A stretch of DNA of 64,000 bases from Caballeronia udeis (GCF_001544555.2 NZ_FCOK02000033.1:30650-94649); one strand, 5' to 3'. Shown: positions 24,470 through 33,429, counted from the first letter of the stretch. The notes: a model not told the origin generated them from the sequence alone. Numbers and translations: made by a program.

Positions 24470-24754
24470 TCAGTTGCAGCCTTGATTGTTGGCGGTCTTC
24501 ATGCACGTCTTGCCAGTCGGGCTTTTGTATACACCTTTTCCATTCTTGGTTTTCGCCTCGCCGCCCTTGCTCGTCTGAGTCGTCGCCACTCCGTTCTGGT
24601 TCCTCTCGGACTTCCACGCGGTGCCTGTGTTCGGGTTATATCCGCCAGCCTGTTGGCCGTTATTGCAAATGGTACGGCCAGTCGCGGTGGTTGTGCACTC
24701 CGCGAATGCGTGGGTGGAAAACACGACGCATGCCAACAGCGCAAGAATTCTCAT
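24470..24754 (-). CDS. Small secreted cysteine-containing protein
   Basis: 94 residues with a clear signal peptide (MRILALLACVVFSTHAFAE, cleavage probably after AFA). The mature part is short, Asn/Gly/Thr/Lys-rich and has four cysteines (CTTT...ICNN..., TGKTCMKTANNQGCN) that could form two disulfides. AGGTCACC precedes the ATG. Function unknown; low-complexity secreted proteins of this kind are common in Burkholderiaceae. Confidence 0.7.
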   Translation of the reverse strand: MRILALLACVVFSTHAFAECTTTATGRTICNNGQQAGGYNPNTGTAWKSERNQNGVATTQTSKGGEAKTKNGKGVYKSPTGKTCMKTANNQGCN

Positions 24755-25051
24755 GGTGACCTCCGGATGTCACGGGTGCTAAGCGGTTGCAATGGCGCAC
24801 CCGTCATTCAATAGTAGGTCACGCTTGCAGCTTCCTGCATGTCCTTTACATCTAATCGCGCTAAAGGGATGAGTTATCTTTTTAGTTCGAAGACCTATGG
24901 GTGCTTTAGCGTTACTTGTGTGACCTCTGGGACGAACCCCGGGTCATAATGACATTCCGTGCGTTGCTCAGCTTGCGATCAACAAGGAACGACGGTCATG
25001 ACAATGCCGAGAGCATCGATCACTTCGAATTGCGCGGACCGATCTGGCTGC
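24755..25051. promoter_or_regulatory. Divergent promoter region with a GCGCTAAAG inverted pair
   Basis: The gap between the small secreted protein and the outer-membrane-like gene carries CGCTAAAG (24859-24866) and CTTTAGCG (24904-24911), an 8-bp inverted pair 37 bp apart. The same word occurs as an inverted pair before the AraC gene at 62771. No promoter could be fixed with confidence. Confidence 0.35.
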
Positions 25052-25987
25052 ATGCCGGAGGTCCGTTCGCGGACGCTGACTGTCCGGTCCTTTCGGCATG
25101 CGGGTATGAGTACTGTTGTCATCTGGTCCGCATTGGCGGCAGCCCAGGAAATGGAGCCGCGCACCTATTCAGCTGTCCCGATCGGCACAAATTTCATCGT
25201 CGTGGACTATGCAAGATCAAGCGGTGACATCCTGTTCGATCCATCGTTGCCAGTAACAAATCTGCAGGCCAAAATAAACACATATTCGCTTGGGGTTTCT
25301 CATAGCTTCGGCGTTTTTGGCCATGTCGCAAGCGTCGCTTTCTCGATGCCATACGCCAATGCGAATTTGACGGGAAATGTCGAGGGCGCGCCGGGGCAGG
25401 CGTACCGATCGGGATTGGGCGACGTGCGGTTCAGATTCGCCGTTAATCTTCTCGGTGGTCCTGCGCTCACGCCGGCAGAGTTCGCTCAACGCAGCCCCGG
25501 GACTATCCTCGGTGCCAGCGTGAGCGTCATCGCGCCCACAGGCCAGTACGTGCCGTCCCGACTGATCAACGTGGGCTCGAACCGATGGGCGTTCAAACCC
25601 GAAGTCGGGCTGTCGCAGCCGCTAGGCAACTGGTTCGTGGAGGGGGCTGCGGGGGTCTGGCTATTCACTGACAATCCTGATTTCTTCGGTGGCCGGCGGC
25701 GCAGCCAGGATCCGCTGCCGGTGTTCCAGTGGCATGGCGGCTACACATGGCGACCTGGGCTATGGATCTCCGCAGACATGACGTTTTACACAGGCGGCCA
25801 GACAAGCGTCAACGGTGTTCAGGACAACGACCTGCAACGCAATGTCCGCTATGGCGTCACGCTTTCATTTCCGCTCTCGGCTCAATGGTCCGGGAAGCTT
25901 GCGTGGTCGCGCGGGCTGACGACGAGTTCCGGCGGAAATTTCCAGACCGTCTCGGTCGCACTTCAATATCGCTGGTTCAATCGCTAA
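25052..25987 (+). CDS. Outer-membrane-type transporter, phenol-degradation MetA-like family
   Basis: About 311 residues from ATG 25052; the frame is open from 24959 but the extra part is not protein-like. A signal-peptide-like start (FRHAGMSTVVIWSALAAAQE) is followed by alternating-strand segments with aromatic ends (YSLGVSHSFGVFGHVASVAFSMPYANANL, LGDVRFRFAVNLLGGPAL, LQYRWFNR at the C-terminus), as in the putative MetA-pathway phenol-degradation family, thought to form outer-membrane beta-barrels. The C-terminal Phe/Arg end fits a barrel. The substrate is unknown, and no catabolic gene for aromatics is adjacent. Confidence 0.65.
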   Translation: MPEVRSRTLTVRSFRHAGMSTVVIWSALAAAQEMEPRTYSAVPIGTNFIVVDYARSSGDILFDPSLPVTNLQAKINTYSLGVSHSFGVFGHVASVAFSMPYANANLTGNVEGAPGQAYRSGLGDVRFRFAVNLLGGPALTPAEFAQRSPGTILGASVSVIAPTGQYVPSRLINVGSNRWAFKPEVGLSQPLGNWFVEGAAGVWLFTDNPDFFGGRRRSQDPLPVFQWHGGYTWRPGLWISADMTFYTGGQTSVNGVQDNDLQRNVRYGVTLSFPLSAQWSGKLAWSRGLTTSSGGNFQTVSVALQYRWFNR

Positions 25988-26074
25988 CCGTTTGCTGACT
26001 CATACACCCAACACGCGCCATTCGCCTCGGTTGGAAGATTGTTCACCATGCCTTTGTCGCGAAGCGCATGCCTG

Positions 26075-26836
26075 TTATTCATTGAGCCGGGCCAGCGTGT
26101 CACGCATTGGCGCGACTGACACCCTCACAGTGCCGCTAAGCGGAGTGCTCATTTCCTGAATCAGGAAGATCGCTCCGGACGTGGATAGTGCGCACAAGAC
26201 CATGGCCGCTACGACGGTCCCGTTGCGAAGAGTGAACAGGCCAAACGTTCCGAAGATAATAGATAACCACGCCACGAGAATGATCAGCAGCGGTGCAGGG
26301 ATCGTGCCTTTCGCCTGCAACAGCGCGAGCCAGCGCGCCGCGTACGCCTGATCGACGAGTTGGATGGCGCGCGTCTTGAGTCCACGCTGCGTGTCGTTGG
26401 ATGGAGAAAGTTCTTCCACTTTGCGTTCGAAGTCTTCGGACCTGTTAATTGTGTCGAGGTTGTTGAGTTTTGCCAGTTGAGCAGCATCGCCTGACGCGAG
26501 TACCTGGACCGCGCCGGCGTAGTTCTGCTTGAGCGTCAAACGAATCTCCCGGGTTTCCGGTCCGTATCTCGCCAATACGCGATCGAGCTGGACGACGGTG
26601 GCAGCGTTTTGCATAACTTCGCCGGTGGCCGTGTCGAATGAGCTTTTTGCCGATGAAATCAAGAGGCCCAGCACCAGCGCGGCCATGGTCGCGATCAGGC
26701 CCGTTGCAAGCTTGACGACACCGATCGATTCATCGCTAAGGTGGTTTGCAGGCAGCAACTCGCGCAAATACAGGCCAAGCAGCCCGCTGCCAAATACACA
26801 TGCAAACACGATCGAAGCGATAAGGAGGTGGCTCAC
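26075..26836 (-). CDS. DUF4239-like membrane protein
   Basis: 253 residues from GTG 26836 (VSHLLIASIVFACVFGSGLLGLYL), preceded by GGAGG. Two N-terminal membrane segments, with ATGLIATMAALVLGLLISSAKSSFD in the second, a soluble middle, and two C-terminal segments (PLLIILVAWLSIIFGTFGLF, TVVAAMVLCALSTSGAIFLIQEM). This two-plus-two layout with LVLGLLISSAK..FD is that of the bestrophin-like DUF4239 family. A channel role has been suggested for the fold, but function is not established. The upstream in-frame Met at 26905 would add an unlikely His/Arg-rich leader. Confidence 0.72.
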   Translation of the reverse strand: MSHLLIASIVFACVFGSGLLGLYLRELLPANHLSDESIGVVKLATGLIATMAALVLGLLISSAKSSFDTATGEVMQNAATVVQLDRVLARYGPETREIRLTLKQNYAGAVQVLASGDAAQLAKLNNLDTINRSEDFERKVEELSPSNDTQRGLKTRAIQLVDQAYAARWLALLQAKGTIPAPLLIILVAWLSIIFGTFGLFTLRNGTVVAAMVLCALSTSGAIFLIQEMSTPLSGTVRVSVAPMRDTLARLNE

Positions 26837-26944
26837 TCTGCGTCCTCCATCATGCGTGTTGCGCCTGTGGGTATCCGACGCGGCCACCGTAGTCGGGCAT
26901 ACCATGTCCTTTGAGTCGTCGACATGGCCTGGGTATTCGACGGC

Positions 26945-29395
26945 TTATCGACGAAAGCCGCCGCCGCGGTTGCCGCCGCCAAATCCGCCGCCGTTCCCGG
27001 CTTGTGAGAACCGTTGACTCTGGGCCGCGCCGCGTTGCCGGTTCTGCATATCCTGATTCAACTGTCCATAGGCGCCCCCTCCGGAGTTGCCCGGTCGAGC
27101 TTGCCCGCCAGCCATTCCCTGCTGGGCGGCTGGCGACTGCGTGGGACGTTGCTGCTGATACTGTTGTCCATTTGCACGGGCTGGCGCATTTCCCGCTGGA
27201 GCAGCTGCGGGTCGCTGCTGGTAGGTGGTCGGCGTTGCCCTTGCGCCGGTACCGGTACCGGTGCCGGTGGCAGTGCGTTGTGGTTGAGCCGACTGGGTTC
27301 TTTGCTGGGTGGCGGACGACGCGGGCGCCGTTGGCTTGTTGACCGTAGACCACGAACCGTTATCGTATTTCTGCCAGCTGCCATTGGTGTTTTTGTACAC
27401 GTTGCCGTCTTTGCTGGCGTACATGTTGCCATTGGCTGCCTTGCCCGCACTGGCAGTGCCGTTGACGCCCTGGCCAGCGACAGCCTTGCCGCCGGCGGAA
27501 TTCTGGAAGCTGCCGGCTGTTCCGTTGGCGGTCGTAGTGTGTTGCGTCGCCGCCCACTGGTTGCCCTTCGTGACGACCGAGCTTCCCCATTGGCCATAGG
27601 CGTTGGAGCCCTGTTGAGTGGCGCCATACGCGCCCGTCCTGGGGTTGTATGCCTGGCCCACGGACGCACTGCCGCCAGGCCCCGAGACGGTCGCTCCCCG
27701 CGCGTAGGTGCCGGTATAAGGATTATAGGAAGTGCCCCATTGAGCGCTCCCCGCGGGACCATAAGCGCCGCCTCGCATACCGCTTGCGCCGGTATAGGGG
27801 TTGTAGGTGTTATAGCCATAAGGGGCGGGGCGCGGATAGTAGACAGGATAGGGTCCACGACCGACGGCGACGTACGGAGGATAGTAATAGCCATTGCCAT
27901 GCGCGACGATCGCACCAAGCGCGGCGCCAGCGATAAACACACCCAGATAGCCTGCTGTATAGCTTGCCTGGACGGTGCCCGTGGGCGTGACCTGTTGCGT
28001 CACATAGACAACGTTGTAGACGGGCGAGCTGGGCGGAATCGTGTAGATCACCTGAGGCACGACGACGGTCGTTTGCCACGGACCGCCCGGCGAAGCGGAA
28101 TCGAACCATACACCTTGCGAGCAGAGGTAATAACGCTGCTGGACCTTGATCACCTTCGCAGGCGTATTGGATGCGTAGGACATCGAAGTTCCCGGGATCG
28201 GCTCGAAAGCCGGCTCGCCGTTGTACGCAACCTTGACGGCCGCCGCCGCTGCGCTGGGGTTTATCTCTACGGTGGTGGGAATCTGCGCAAGCAAAACCGC
28301 GTCGCGGGCTTCCGGTGTTCCCGGCACTGAACTCAACACTCTTCCCGCTGCGCTAGCGGACGGGATGCTGGCGAAATCCGCCGGTAACTGGTCCGTCGCG
28401 AAAGTCCACGGGCCGGTTGGCCCAGGTGCTGAAAACCAGCGGCCTGCACTCAGGTAGTAATACGCACCGGTCGGCGAGTAGACGAACAAGTCGCTGTCGG
28501 TGTTCGTCGCGAATTTAAGCTTTGTGCCGGGAATCGCTGTAAAGACAGGCTTGCCGGAAAAGACGATAAGCTCAGCGGGCACCTGGCTGTAGTACACAGC
28601 CGGTGCCCTGCCGGCGTGAGCGGAAGTCGCTCCCAGGTATTGCTTAAGCGATGCCCACTGTGGATCTTCCGAAATTTTTATCATTTTCGCCGGGAGGCTC
28701 GCGGCTTCTTTCCATCCGCTTTTCAGATCGTTTGACATGACCCACCGTTGCCCGGTGAAAAGATAATACTGGTGCGTGGCGCTATCGAGAAAGAGAGGCC
28801 AGTTGGCGTTGATCACCGTTTGCATATCAACATTTTCAACCGGTGCAAGTACGGGGTCACCATCAACGAATAAGAGGATGGCAGGTCCGAAACTGGCAAA
28901 AATGGCGGGCGGGTCGTTCTTGATGGCGATGGCCGGTACATCGGATTTTTGGTCGACGCTTGCGACCAGACGGTCCACCGATATGGTCAGGGTCGCTTCG
29001 GGCTTGAGAAACGTACGTACCAGCTGATCGAGCTTTTTGGCGGTAGCCGGGTCCGCCCCGGGGAACGAGGTGCCTGTGATGGTGGGATGACTTAGAAGAA
29101 CGGTCCTGCTGTCCATGTCTGTATCGGTGTCCATCTGCAACGTCACCACGCCGACTTGCGGTTGCCCGCCTCTTGGTGTCAACGAAATAGCCATCCGCCC
29201 GCTCACTTGCCTGAATTGCTTCCAGTCGTCGATCTGCGGTTGATAGAGGACGAGGCGATTACCGTCTTGATCGCGCTCGCGGGGCCAGCCGGGGTCACTT
29301 GCCATTGCGCGGTGCGGGAAGCCCGACGCTACCAGAGCGAACGTCAGTGCCAGAGCGGTGCCCTTCACTGAACAGCGTTTTATGGACAATGCCAT
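26945..29395 (-). CDS. Large secreted protein with Tyr/Gly/Asn repeat region
   Basis: 816 residues with a signal peptide (MALSIKRCSVKGTALALTFALVASGFPHRAMA). The N-terminal 450 residues look folded and include repeated modules in which a short Trp/Tyr motif recurs (THQYYLFTGQRWVMS, TGAYYYLSAGRWFSAPGPTGPW, QQRYYLCSQGVWFDSASPGGPW). A hydrophobic Gly/Ala stretch (GYLGVFIAGAALGAIVAHGNG) follows, then low-complexity repeats of the NPYTG.Y type and a Gln/Ala/Pro/Gly-rich tail ending GGGFGGGNRGGGFRR. The YY..x.G.W...GPW modules may bind a polymer or cell wall. It sits next to the palindrome-regulated two-component genes but reads away from them. Confidence 0.75.
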   Translation of the reverse strand: MALSIKRCSVKGTALALTFALVASGFPHRAMASDPGWPRERDQDGNRLVLYQPQIDDWKQFRQVSGRMAISLTPRGGQPQVGVVTLQMDTDTDMDSRTVLLSHPTITGTSFPGADPATAKKLDQLVRTFLKPEATLTISVDRLVASVDQKSDVPAIAIKNDPPAIFASFGPAILLFVDGDPVLAPVENVDMQTVINANWPLFLDSATHQYYLFTGQRWVMSNDLKSGWKEAASLPAKMIKISEDPQWASLKQYLGATSAHAGRAPAVYYSQVPAELIVFSGKPVFTAIPGTKLKFATNTDSDLFVYSPTGAYYYLSAGRWFSAPGPTGPWTFATDQLPADFASIPSASAAGRVLSSVPGTPEARDAVLLAQIPTTVEINPSAAAAAVKVAYNGEPAFEPIPGTSMSYASNTPAKVIKVQQRYYLCSQGVWFDSASPGGPWQTTVVVPQVIYTIPPSSPVYNVVYVTQQVTPTGTVQASYTAGYLGVFIAGAALGAIVAHGNGYYYPPYVAVGRGPYPVYYPRPAPYGYNTYNPYTGASGMRGGAYGPAGSAQWGTSYNPYTGTYARGATVSGPGGSASVGQAYNPRTGAYGATQQGSNAYGQWGSSVVTKGNQWAATQHTTTANGTAGSFQNSAGGKAVAGQGVNGTASAGKAANGNMYASKDGNVYKNTNGSWQKYDNGSWSTVNKPTAPASSATQQRTQSAQPQRTATGTGTGTGARATPTTYQQRPAAAPAGNAPARANGQQYQQQRPTQSPAAQQGMAGGQARPGNSGGGAYGQLNQDMQNRQRGAAQSQRFSQAGNGGGFGGGNRGGGFRR

Positions 29396-30045
29396 GTTGA
29401 ACGCCTCCCGGCGTCAAGCAGATTCGAATAACGATGCGCATGAGAAATCGCGGATCGAACCGCCAATTTGTTTCAAGCGATGCAACTATCATGAATTCGT
29501 TGCCGGCTTGCATGAAGGGTTAACGCGCGCTCGATCAATTGATACCGGGGCGATGTTTAAAAATAGGTCGGAGTCCAGGTTCGGGCAATTGGACCTTGGT
29601 CCTATACCGGAGACATTAGCTATGTATTTAATTTGTCTGTCGAGTTGAGTAATCCCGGCAGTTGGGAATATTCGATGGAATCGCTTTACGGAAACAAATA
29701 CAGCGTCTAAGCTCATCAAGAGCAACCGTTACATGCGGGTATTAGCTTGATATATATGAATTGTTAGATTTAAGGACCGTAATATTTCGTTTTCCTAACG
29801 CGCCGTTTCGCGTCGTAGGCGTACGTTGCCTATCGGTTTCCTGCAAGCTTGTCGCATAAGATAATTAAATACCTCGCTCGAGGTCTCGTGGAACAGAAAT
29901 CCACTGCGAACTCGCTGCGATGTCGCACGATGCTTGTTCGGCAAGTGCATGCGCGGACACAAGCCCACGCGAAGTCGGACCTTTAGAAGTCCAGCGCGCC
30001 TGGGTTCCAGCATGCCTGTCCGAGCTTCTGAGGGGGCACGGCGTC
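29396..30045. other. Long AT-rich regulatory gap upstream of the sensor kinase
   Basis: A 650-bp gap. It contains the first GGACC-TT-GGTCC palindrome (29588-29605) and, shortly after, a CGGAG-preceded 8-codon open frame (ATG 29622 to TGA 29646-29648, MYLICLSS) that might be a leader peptide. The region around 29560-29800 is much lower in GC than its surroundings and could hold a small RNA or a transferred piece; nothing more specific can be supported. Confidence 0.45.
29588..29605. promoter_or_regulatory. GGACC-TT-GGTCC palindrome, site 1
   Basis: The core GGACC (29591-29595), TT, GGTCC (29598-29602) is flanked by ATT/TAT. It is one of three near-identical sites in 3.2 kb around the two-component genes. 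A TATGTA hexamer (29621-29626) lies about 25-30 bp from the dyad centre and could be a -10. The site is 444 bp before the kinase start, longer than the other two spacings. Confidence 0.6.
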
Positions 30046-31545
30046 ATGACTGCGTTATCTGCTACCGCTGCAGTAGCTATATTAATCGTACTGCTTATCT
30101 ATATTCAATTCAGACGAATGCAAACGTCGATGCCTGCGGATGGTTTGCCTGTCGACGCGGAATTGTCCGGGCGGAGGTATAACAACTATGCCTTCGCAGC
30201 GGCTGATGAAGCGGCGGATCTGGAACAGGCCGCCAAGGCCGTTGCGGATCAGAAAAACATTCGCCGCAGCGCTGGTTTCCGTCCGACGAGATCATCCGGC
30301 CGCCACATCGTCCATACGCATCTTGCGATGCTGTCCAGGGGCCGTTTTCGCCGGACCTCGTTGGAGGACAAGTTGCAGCCGTGCCACGTCATATCGCGCA
30401 CAGAGCCAGACGATGGTTCAGGGACTGCCGCGCGGCAACTGCGCCACGACGAACGGTTTGGCGCCACGCTCGATCTATTGCCGCTTACCATCCTGGTAGC
30501 TGATCCTCAGGGAAAAACGCTCTTCGCCAACGCGGCAGCGGAGAAGCTCTTCGGTTATTCCCGGGAAGAGTTGATTGGCGTGGCTGTCGGCGAGCTGGTT
30601 CCTGCATTGCACCTCAACGTCAGCGGCGCGGATCTGGCGCTTGGCGGCGCAGAGGCGGATGGTCACCGGGACCTGGTCGCGAAGCGCAGGGACGGCACCG
30701 AGTTTCCGGCGGAGGTCGCCGTCAATCCCGTTTCCTGGGAAAGCGAGACCTGTACGCTGACGATCGTGATCGATCGCACGGAGCGATACGAACTGCTGCG
30801 CAATCGCCAGCAGCTTGCCCACTTGACCCGAGTCTCCACACTGGGCGAACTTGCCGGATCGCTCGCACACGAATTGAATCAACCGCTCACGGCCATATTA
30901 AGTAACGCGCAGGCAGCTCAGCGCTTCCTCGCGACAGAACCGGTCAATCTTGGGGAGGTGCGGGAGATATTGCATGACCTGGTCGACGACACTCACCGCG
31001 CAAGCGAAGTTATCCGGAAGATTCGAGCTCTCGTCAAGAAAGGCGACCTCGAGGCCGCGCCGCTGAGCGTGGCGAGCGTGATCAGGGATGTGGCCTTGCT
31101 CGTGCATAGCGATGCAATTGTGCGTGGAATCCGCATGCGTGTGGTGGTTACCCCGGAGTTGCCGCCCGTGCGTGGTGACAAGGTCCAATTGCAGCAAGTC
31201 GTGCTGAATTTATTGCTTAACGCATTCGACGCACTGGAGGCCCGTCCGGCGCTTGATCGTGAGGTGGATATTGCGGTCACCCTCGAAGCGGGCGACACCA
31301 TACGTGTAGCGGTACGAGACAGCGGCAGCGGTCTCGCCGGCAACACATTCGAGAAGATGTTCCTGCCGTTCTTCACCTCCAAGCGGGACGGACTTGGCCT
31401 TGGACTGTCAATCAGCCGGTCTATCGTCGAGATGCACGGAGGATGCATCTGGGCGCAGAACAACGAGGATCACGGGGCCACTTTTTATTTCACCTTGCCC
31501 ACTGGAGCCGGGGCCACGCGAAGCGTTCCGGGGAGGCAGCCATGA
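30046..31545 (+). CDS. FixL-like membrane sensor histidine kinase with PAS domain
   Basis: 499 residues from ATG 30046 (MTALSATAAVAILIVLLIYIQF), preceded by GAGGGGG. One membrane helix (about 4-23), a linker, a PAS domain (about 140-250: LDLLPLTILVADPQGKTLFANAAAEKLFGYSREEL), the dimerisation/phosphoacceptor box GSLAHELNQPLTAILSNAQ with His275, then an ATPase domain with N-box NLLLNAFDALE and G-boxes DSGSGLAG and GLGLGLSISRSIVEMHGG. No heme-binding or other ligand residue can be claimed. Its stop overlaps the response regulator start (ATGA). The signal is unknown; redox or organic stress are common for this family. Confidence 0.9.
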   Translation: MTALSATAAVAILIVLLIYIQFRRMQTSMPADGLPVDAELSGRRYNNYAFAAADEAADLEQAAKAVADQKNIRRSAGFRPTRSSGRHIVHTHLAMLSRGRFRRTSLEDKLQPCHVISRTEPDDGSGTAARQLRHDERFGATLDLLPLTILVADPQGKTLFANAAAEKLFGYSREELIGVAVGELVPALHLNVSGADLALGGAEADGHRDLVAKRRDGTEFPAEVAVNPVSWESETCTLTIVIDRTERYELLRNRQQLAHLTRVSTLGELAGSLAHELNQPLTAILSNAQAAQRFLATEPVNLGEVREILHDLVDDTHRASEVIRKIRALVKKGDLEAAPLSVASVIRDVALLVHSDAIVRGIRMRVVVTPELPPVRGDKVQLQQVVLNLLLNAFDALEARPALDREVDIAVTLEAGDTIRVAVRDSGSGLAGNTFEKMFLPFFTSKRDGLGLGLSISRSIVEMHGGCIWAQNNEDHGATFYFTLPTGAGATRSVPGRQP

Positions 31546-32180
31546 GCGAAGTGAGCTCAACGGTCTTCGTGGTGGACGACGACACGGCGGTATGCCGCGC
31601 GTTGACGCGCCTGATACGCTCCGCTGGTTATTGCGTTGAATCCTTCGAATCCGCGCATGAGTTCCTGGCGTGTCATCCTTACTTCAAGGATTGCGCCTGC
31701 CTTGTACTGGACGTTGGATTACCCGACATCAACGGCCTCGAATTGCAGAACGAATTGAATGCTGCGAACAGTGTATTACCCATCATCTTCATCACGGGCG
31801 ACAGCGACGTCGCCACGACAGTGCGAGCGATGAAGGCCGGTGCAACAGATTTCCTGGCGAAACCGGTGACCGACTCCGACCTCCTGCCCGCGATAGAAAA
31901 CGCGCTCCAGGTCTCTTCGCAAGCCCTCGCGAACCGTACCGAGCTTGACGGTATTCACGGTCGTATGGCGCGGCTCACACCGCGCGAGCGGGAAGTGCTG
32001 GCGCTTCTCGTTGAAGGCCGGCCCAACAAGCAAGTCGCGTGTAAATTGGGCATCGCTGAAAAGACCATCAAGGTCCACCGCGCCCGCGTGATGGAAAAGA
32101 TGGAGGCGCATTCGCTTGTCGACCTGGTGCGGGTCATCGACAAGGTCTGTACTCCTCTTGCTCACGGTCAGCGAGCCTGA
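31542..32180 (+). CDS. FixJ/NarL-type response regulator
   Basis: 212 residues: receiver domain with acidic cluster VVDDDT, phosphoacceptor Asp57 in LVLDVGLPD, Thr in IFITGD and Lys in FLAKPV, then a LuxR/FixJ helix-turn-helix (LTPREREVLALLVEGRPNKQVACKLGIAEKTIKVHRARVMEKM). It is coupled to the kinase by a 4-base overlap. As the only DNA-binding regulator among these genes it is the best candidate to bind the GGACC-N2-GGTCC palindromes flanking them. Confidence 0.92.
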   Translation: MSEVSSTVFVVDDDTAVCRALTRLIRSAGYCVESFESAHEFLACHPYFKDCACLVLDVGLPDINGLELQNELNAANSVLPIIFITGDSDVATTVRAMKAGATDFLAKPVTDSDLLPAIENALQVSSQALANRTELDGIHGRMARLTPREREVLALLVEGRPNKQVACKLGIAEKTIKVHRARVMEKMEAHSLVDLVRVIDKVCTPLAHGQRA

Positions 32181-32224
32181 CTCTGAAAGACCGGTGTCGC
32201 CGGACACCGCGCCTATCCCCTGCG

Positions 32225-32248
32225 GATATTGGACCAAGGTCCCATATC
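32225..32248. promoter_or_regulatory. GGACC-AA-GGTCC palindrome, site 2
   Basis: The core (32231-32242) lies within a longer dyad, GGATAT-TGGACC-AA-GGTCCC-ATATCC, about 28 bp. It starts about 45 bp after the response regulator stop and ends about 88 bp before the single-domain receiver gene. CATAGT (32266-32271) at 30-35 bp from the centre is a possible -10. Confidence 0.7.
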
Positions 32249-32329
32249 CGGATCCTTCAAATTGTCATAGTCTGGATTCAGCGTCGAACCATGTCTGGTA
32301 CCGAGGTGCCTGTATTAGGGATATTCGCC

Positions 32330-32716
32330 ATGACCCAACTCAAGCCGTTCGTCGCAGTGGTGGATGACGATGAATCGGTGAGCCGAGCCATCAAGCGACT
32401 CCTACGTTCTAGCGGGTTTGCGGCGGACACTTTCAAGACGGGCAACGACTTTCTGGACATGTTCGATTCCATACCGTCATACCGCCCGGCGTGCATCGTT
32501 CTCGACGTGCAGATGCCGGGCCTGAACGGACTGGAGGTCCAGCAGCGACTGGCGGGTAGCGGGATTCCGATCATTTTCATCACGGCCCACGATGACAGCG
32601 TCGTTCGCGAGCAAGCACTGGCGGCCGGTGCCGCAGGTTATCTTCGCAAGCCATTCAATGACGAGATCTTGATCAAGGCCGTGCGTTCCGCGATCGATCC
32701 GGTTCCCGGGCCCTGA
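32330..32716 (+). CDS. Single-domain response regulator (receiver only)
   Basis: 128 residues from ATG 32330 (MTQLKPFVAVVDDDESVSRAIKRLLRSSGF). It has only a CheY-like receiver: acidic cluster VVDDDE, phosphoacceptor Asp59 in IVLDVQMPGLNG, Thr in IFITAH, and Lys in YLRKPF. No output domain follows; the frame ends at once after the last helix. Stand-alone receivers next to FixLJ-type pairs often act as phosphate sinks or protein-interaction modulators. It has its own palindrome upstream and so probably its own promoter under the control of the neighbouring regulator. Confidence 0.88.
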   Translation: MTQLKPFVAVVDDDESVSRAIKRLLRSSGFAADTFKTGNDFLDMFDSIPSYRPACIVLDVQMPGLNGLEVQQRLAGSGIPIIFITAHDDSVVREQALAAGAAGYLRKPFNDEILIKAVRSAIDPVPGP

Positions 32717-32744
32717 GGGTCGGCACCTACGCCTGTAATGAAGG

Positions 32745-32764
32745 TATTGGACCAAGGTCCAATA
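32745..32764. promoter_or_regulatory. GGACC-AA-GGTCC palindrome, site 3 (perfect 20-bp dyad)
   Basis: TATTGGACC-AA-GGTCCAATA is a perfect 20-bp palindrome and the best of the three sites. It lies 104 bp before the SYLF lipoprotein start and 28 bp after the receiver gene's stop. CATAAA (about 32788-32793) at 34-39 bp from the centre is a possible -10. Confidence 0.75.
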
Positions 32765-32868
32765 GTTTTAGAGGGATATTGGTTGCATCATAAAAACAGA
32801 GTCCTAAAGAAGCGTAGGGGCGGCCTCGGGCATTACTTCTTGAAGTCATTTCCAATGGAGCATGCATC

Positions 32869-33429
32869 ATGATCAGATACCTTCGGCTGGTTCTCGCGAT
32901 TCCCCTCTTTCTGTTTTCCGTGGCGTGTACGACGGGCCCGACCGTGACAAACGGTGGAGATCCGGACCTGGACGCGCAAGGACGTCAGGCACTGCAGCAA
33001 CTATTCGACACTACGCCGAAGGCGAAGGATCTCCAGTTTCAGGCGAAAGCGGTCGTGGTGTTCCCGAGCATCGTCAAGGCTGGGTTGATAGTCGGGGCGC
33101 AAGGTGGAAAGGGCGTGATGTTTGGTCCGGACGGCAAGGTGCTTGGGTACTACAGGGCGCGCGCGCTTTCGTACGGGATGCAAGCCGGCGCACAAACCTT
33201 TTCGGAAGCGATGTTCCTCATGACCGACTCGGCAATTACCTCTCTGTCCAGCGGCACCGGATTGTCCGTTGGCGTGGGACCGAGCGTCGTGGTCGTGGAC
33301 GCGGGGATGGCCAAGTCGATGACAACCACGACATTGCAAGCGGATGTCTATGCGTTCATTTTTGGCCAGCAGGGATTGATGGCCGGTCTTGGCGTGCAGG
33401 GGCAAAGAATTATCAAGTACGAGGAATGA
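32869..33429 (+). CDS. SYLF (YSC84-like) domain lipoprotein
   Basis: 186 residues with a lipoprotein signal peptide (LAIPLFLFSVAC, lipidated Cys20) followed by a domain with AVVVFPSIVKAGLIVGAQGGKGVMF and GYYRARALSYGMQAGAQTFSEAMFLMT, typical of the SYLF/YSC84 family, which binds lipids in eukaryotes and is found in many bacterial lipoproteins of unknown role. GGAG (about 32854-32857) precedes the ATG. The upstream perfect palindrome suggests control by the FixJ-like regulator, so an envelope-stress or lipid role is possible. Confidence 0.85.
   Translation: MIRYLRLVLAIPLFLFSVACTTGPTVTNGGDPDLDAQGRQALQQLFDTTPKAKDLQFQAKAVVVFPSIVKAGLIVGAQGGKGVMFGPDGKVLGYYRARALSYGMQAGAQTFSEAMFLMTDSAITSLSSGTGLSVGVGPSVVVVDAGMAKSMTTTTLQADVYAFIFGQQGLMAGLGVQGQRIIKYEE

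Noticed and set aside
27014..28330. 438-codon plus-strand frame within the 816-residue secreted protein gene
   Set aside because: The repeats belong to the minus-strand protein, which has a signal peptide and coherent modules; the plus frame is Arg/Gly-rich noise.
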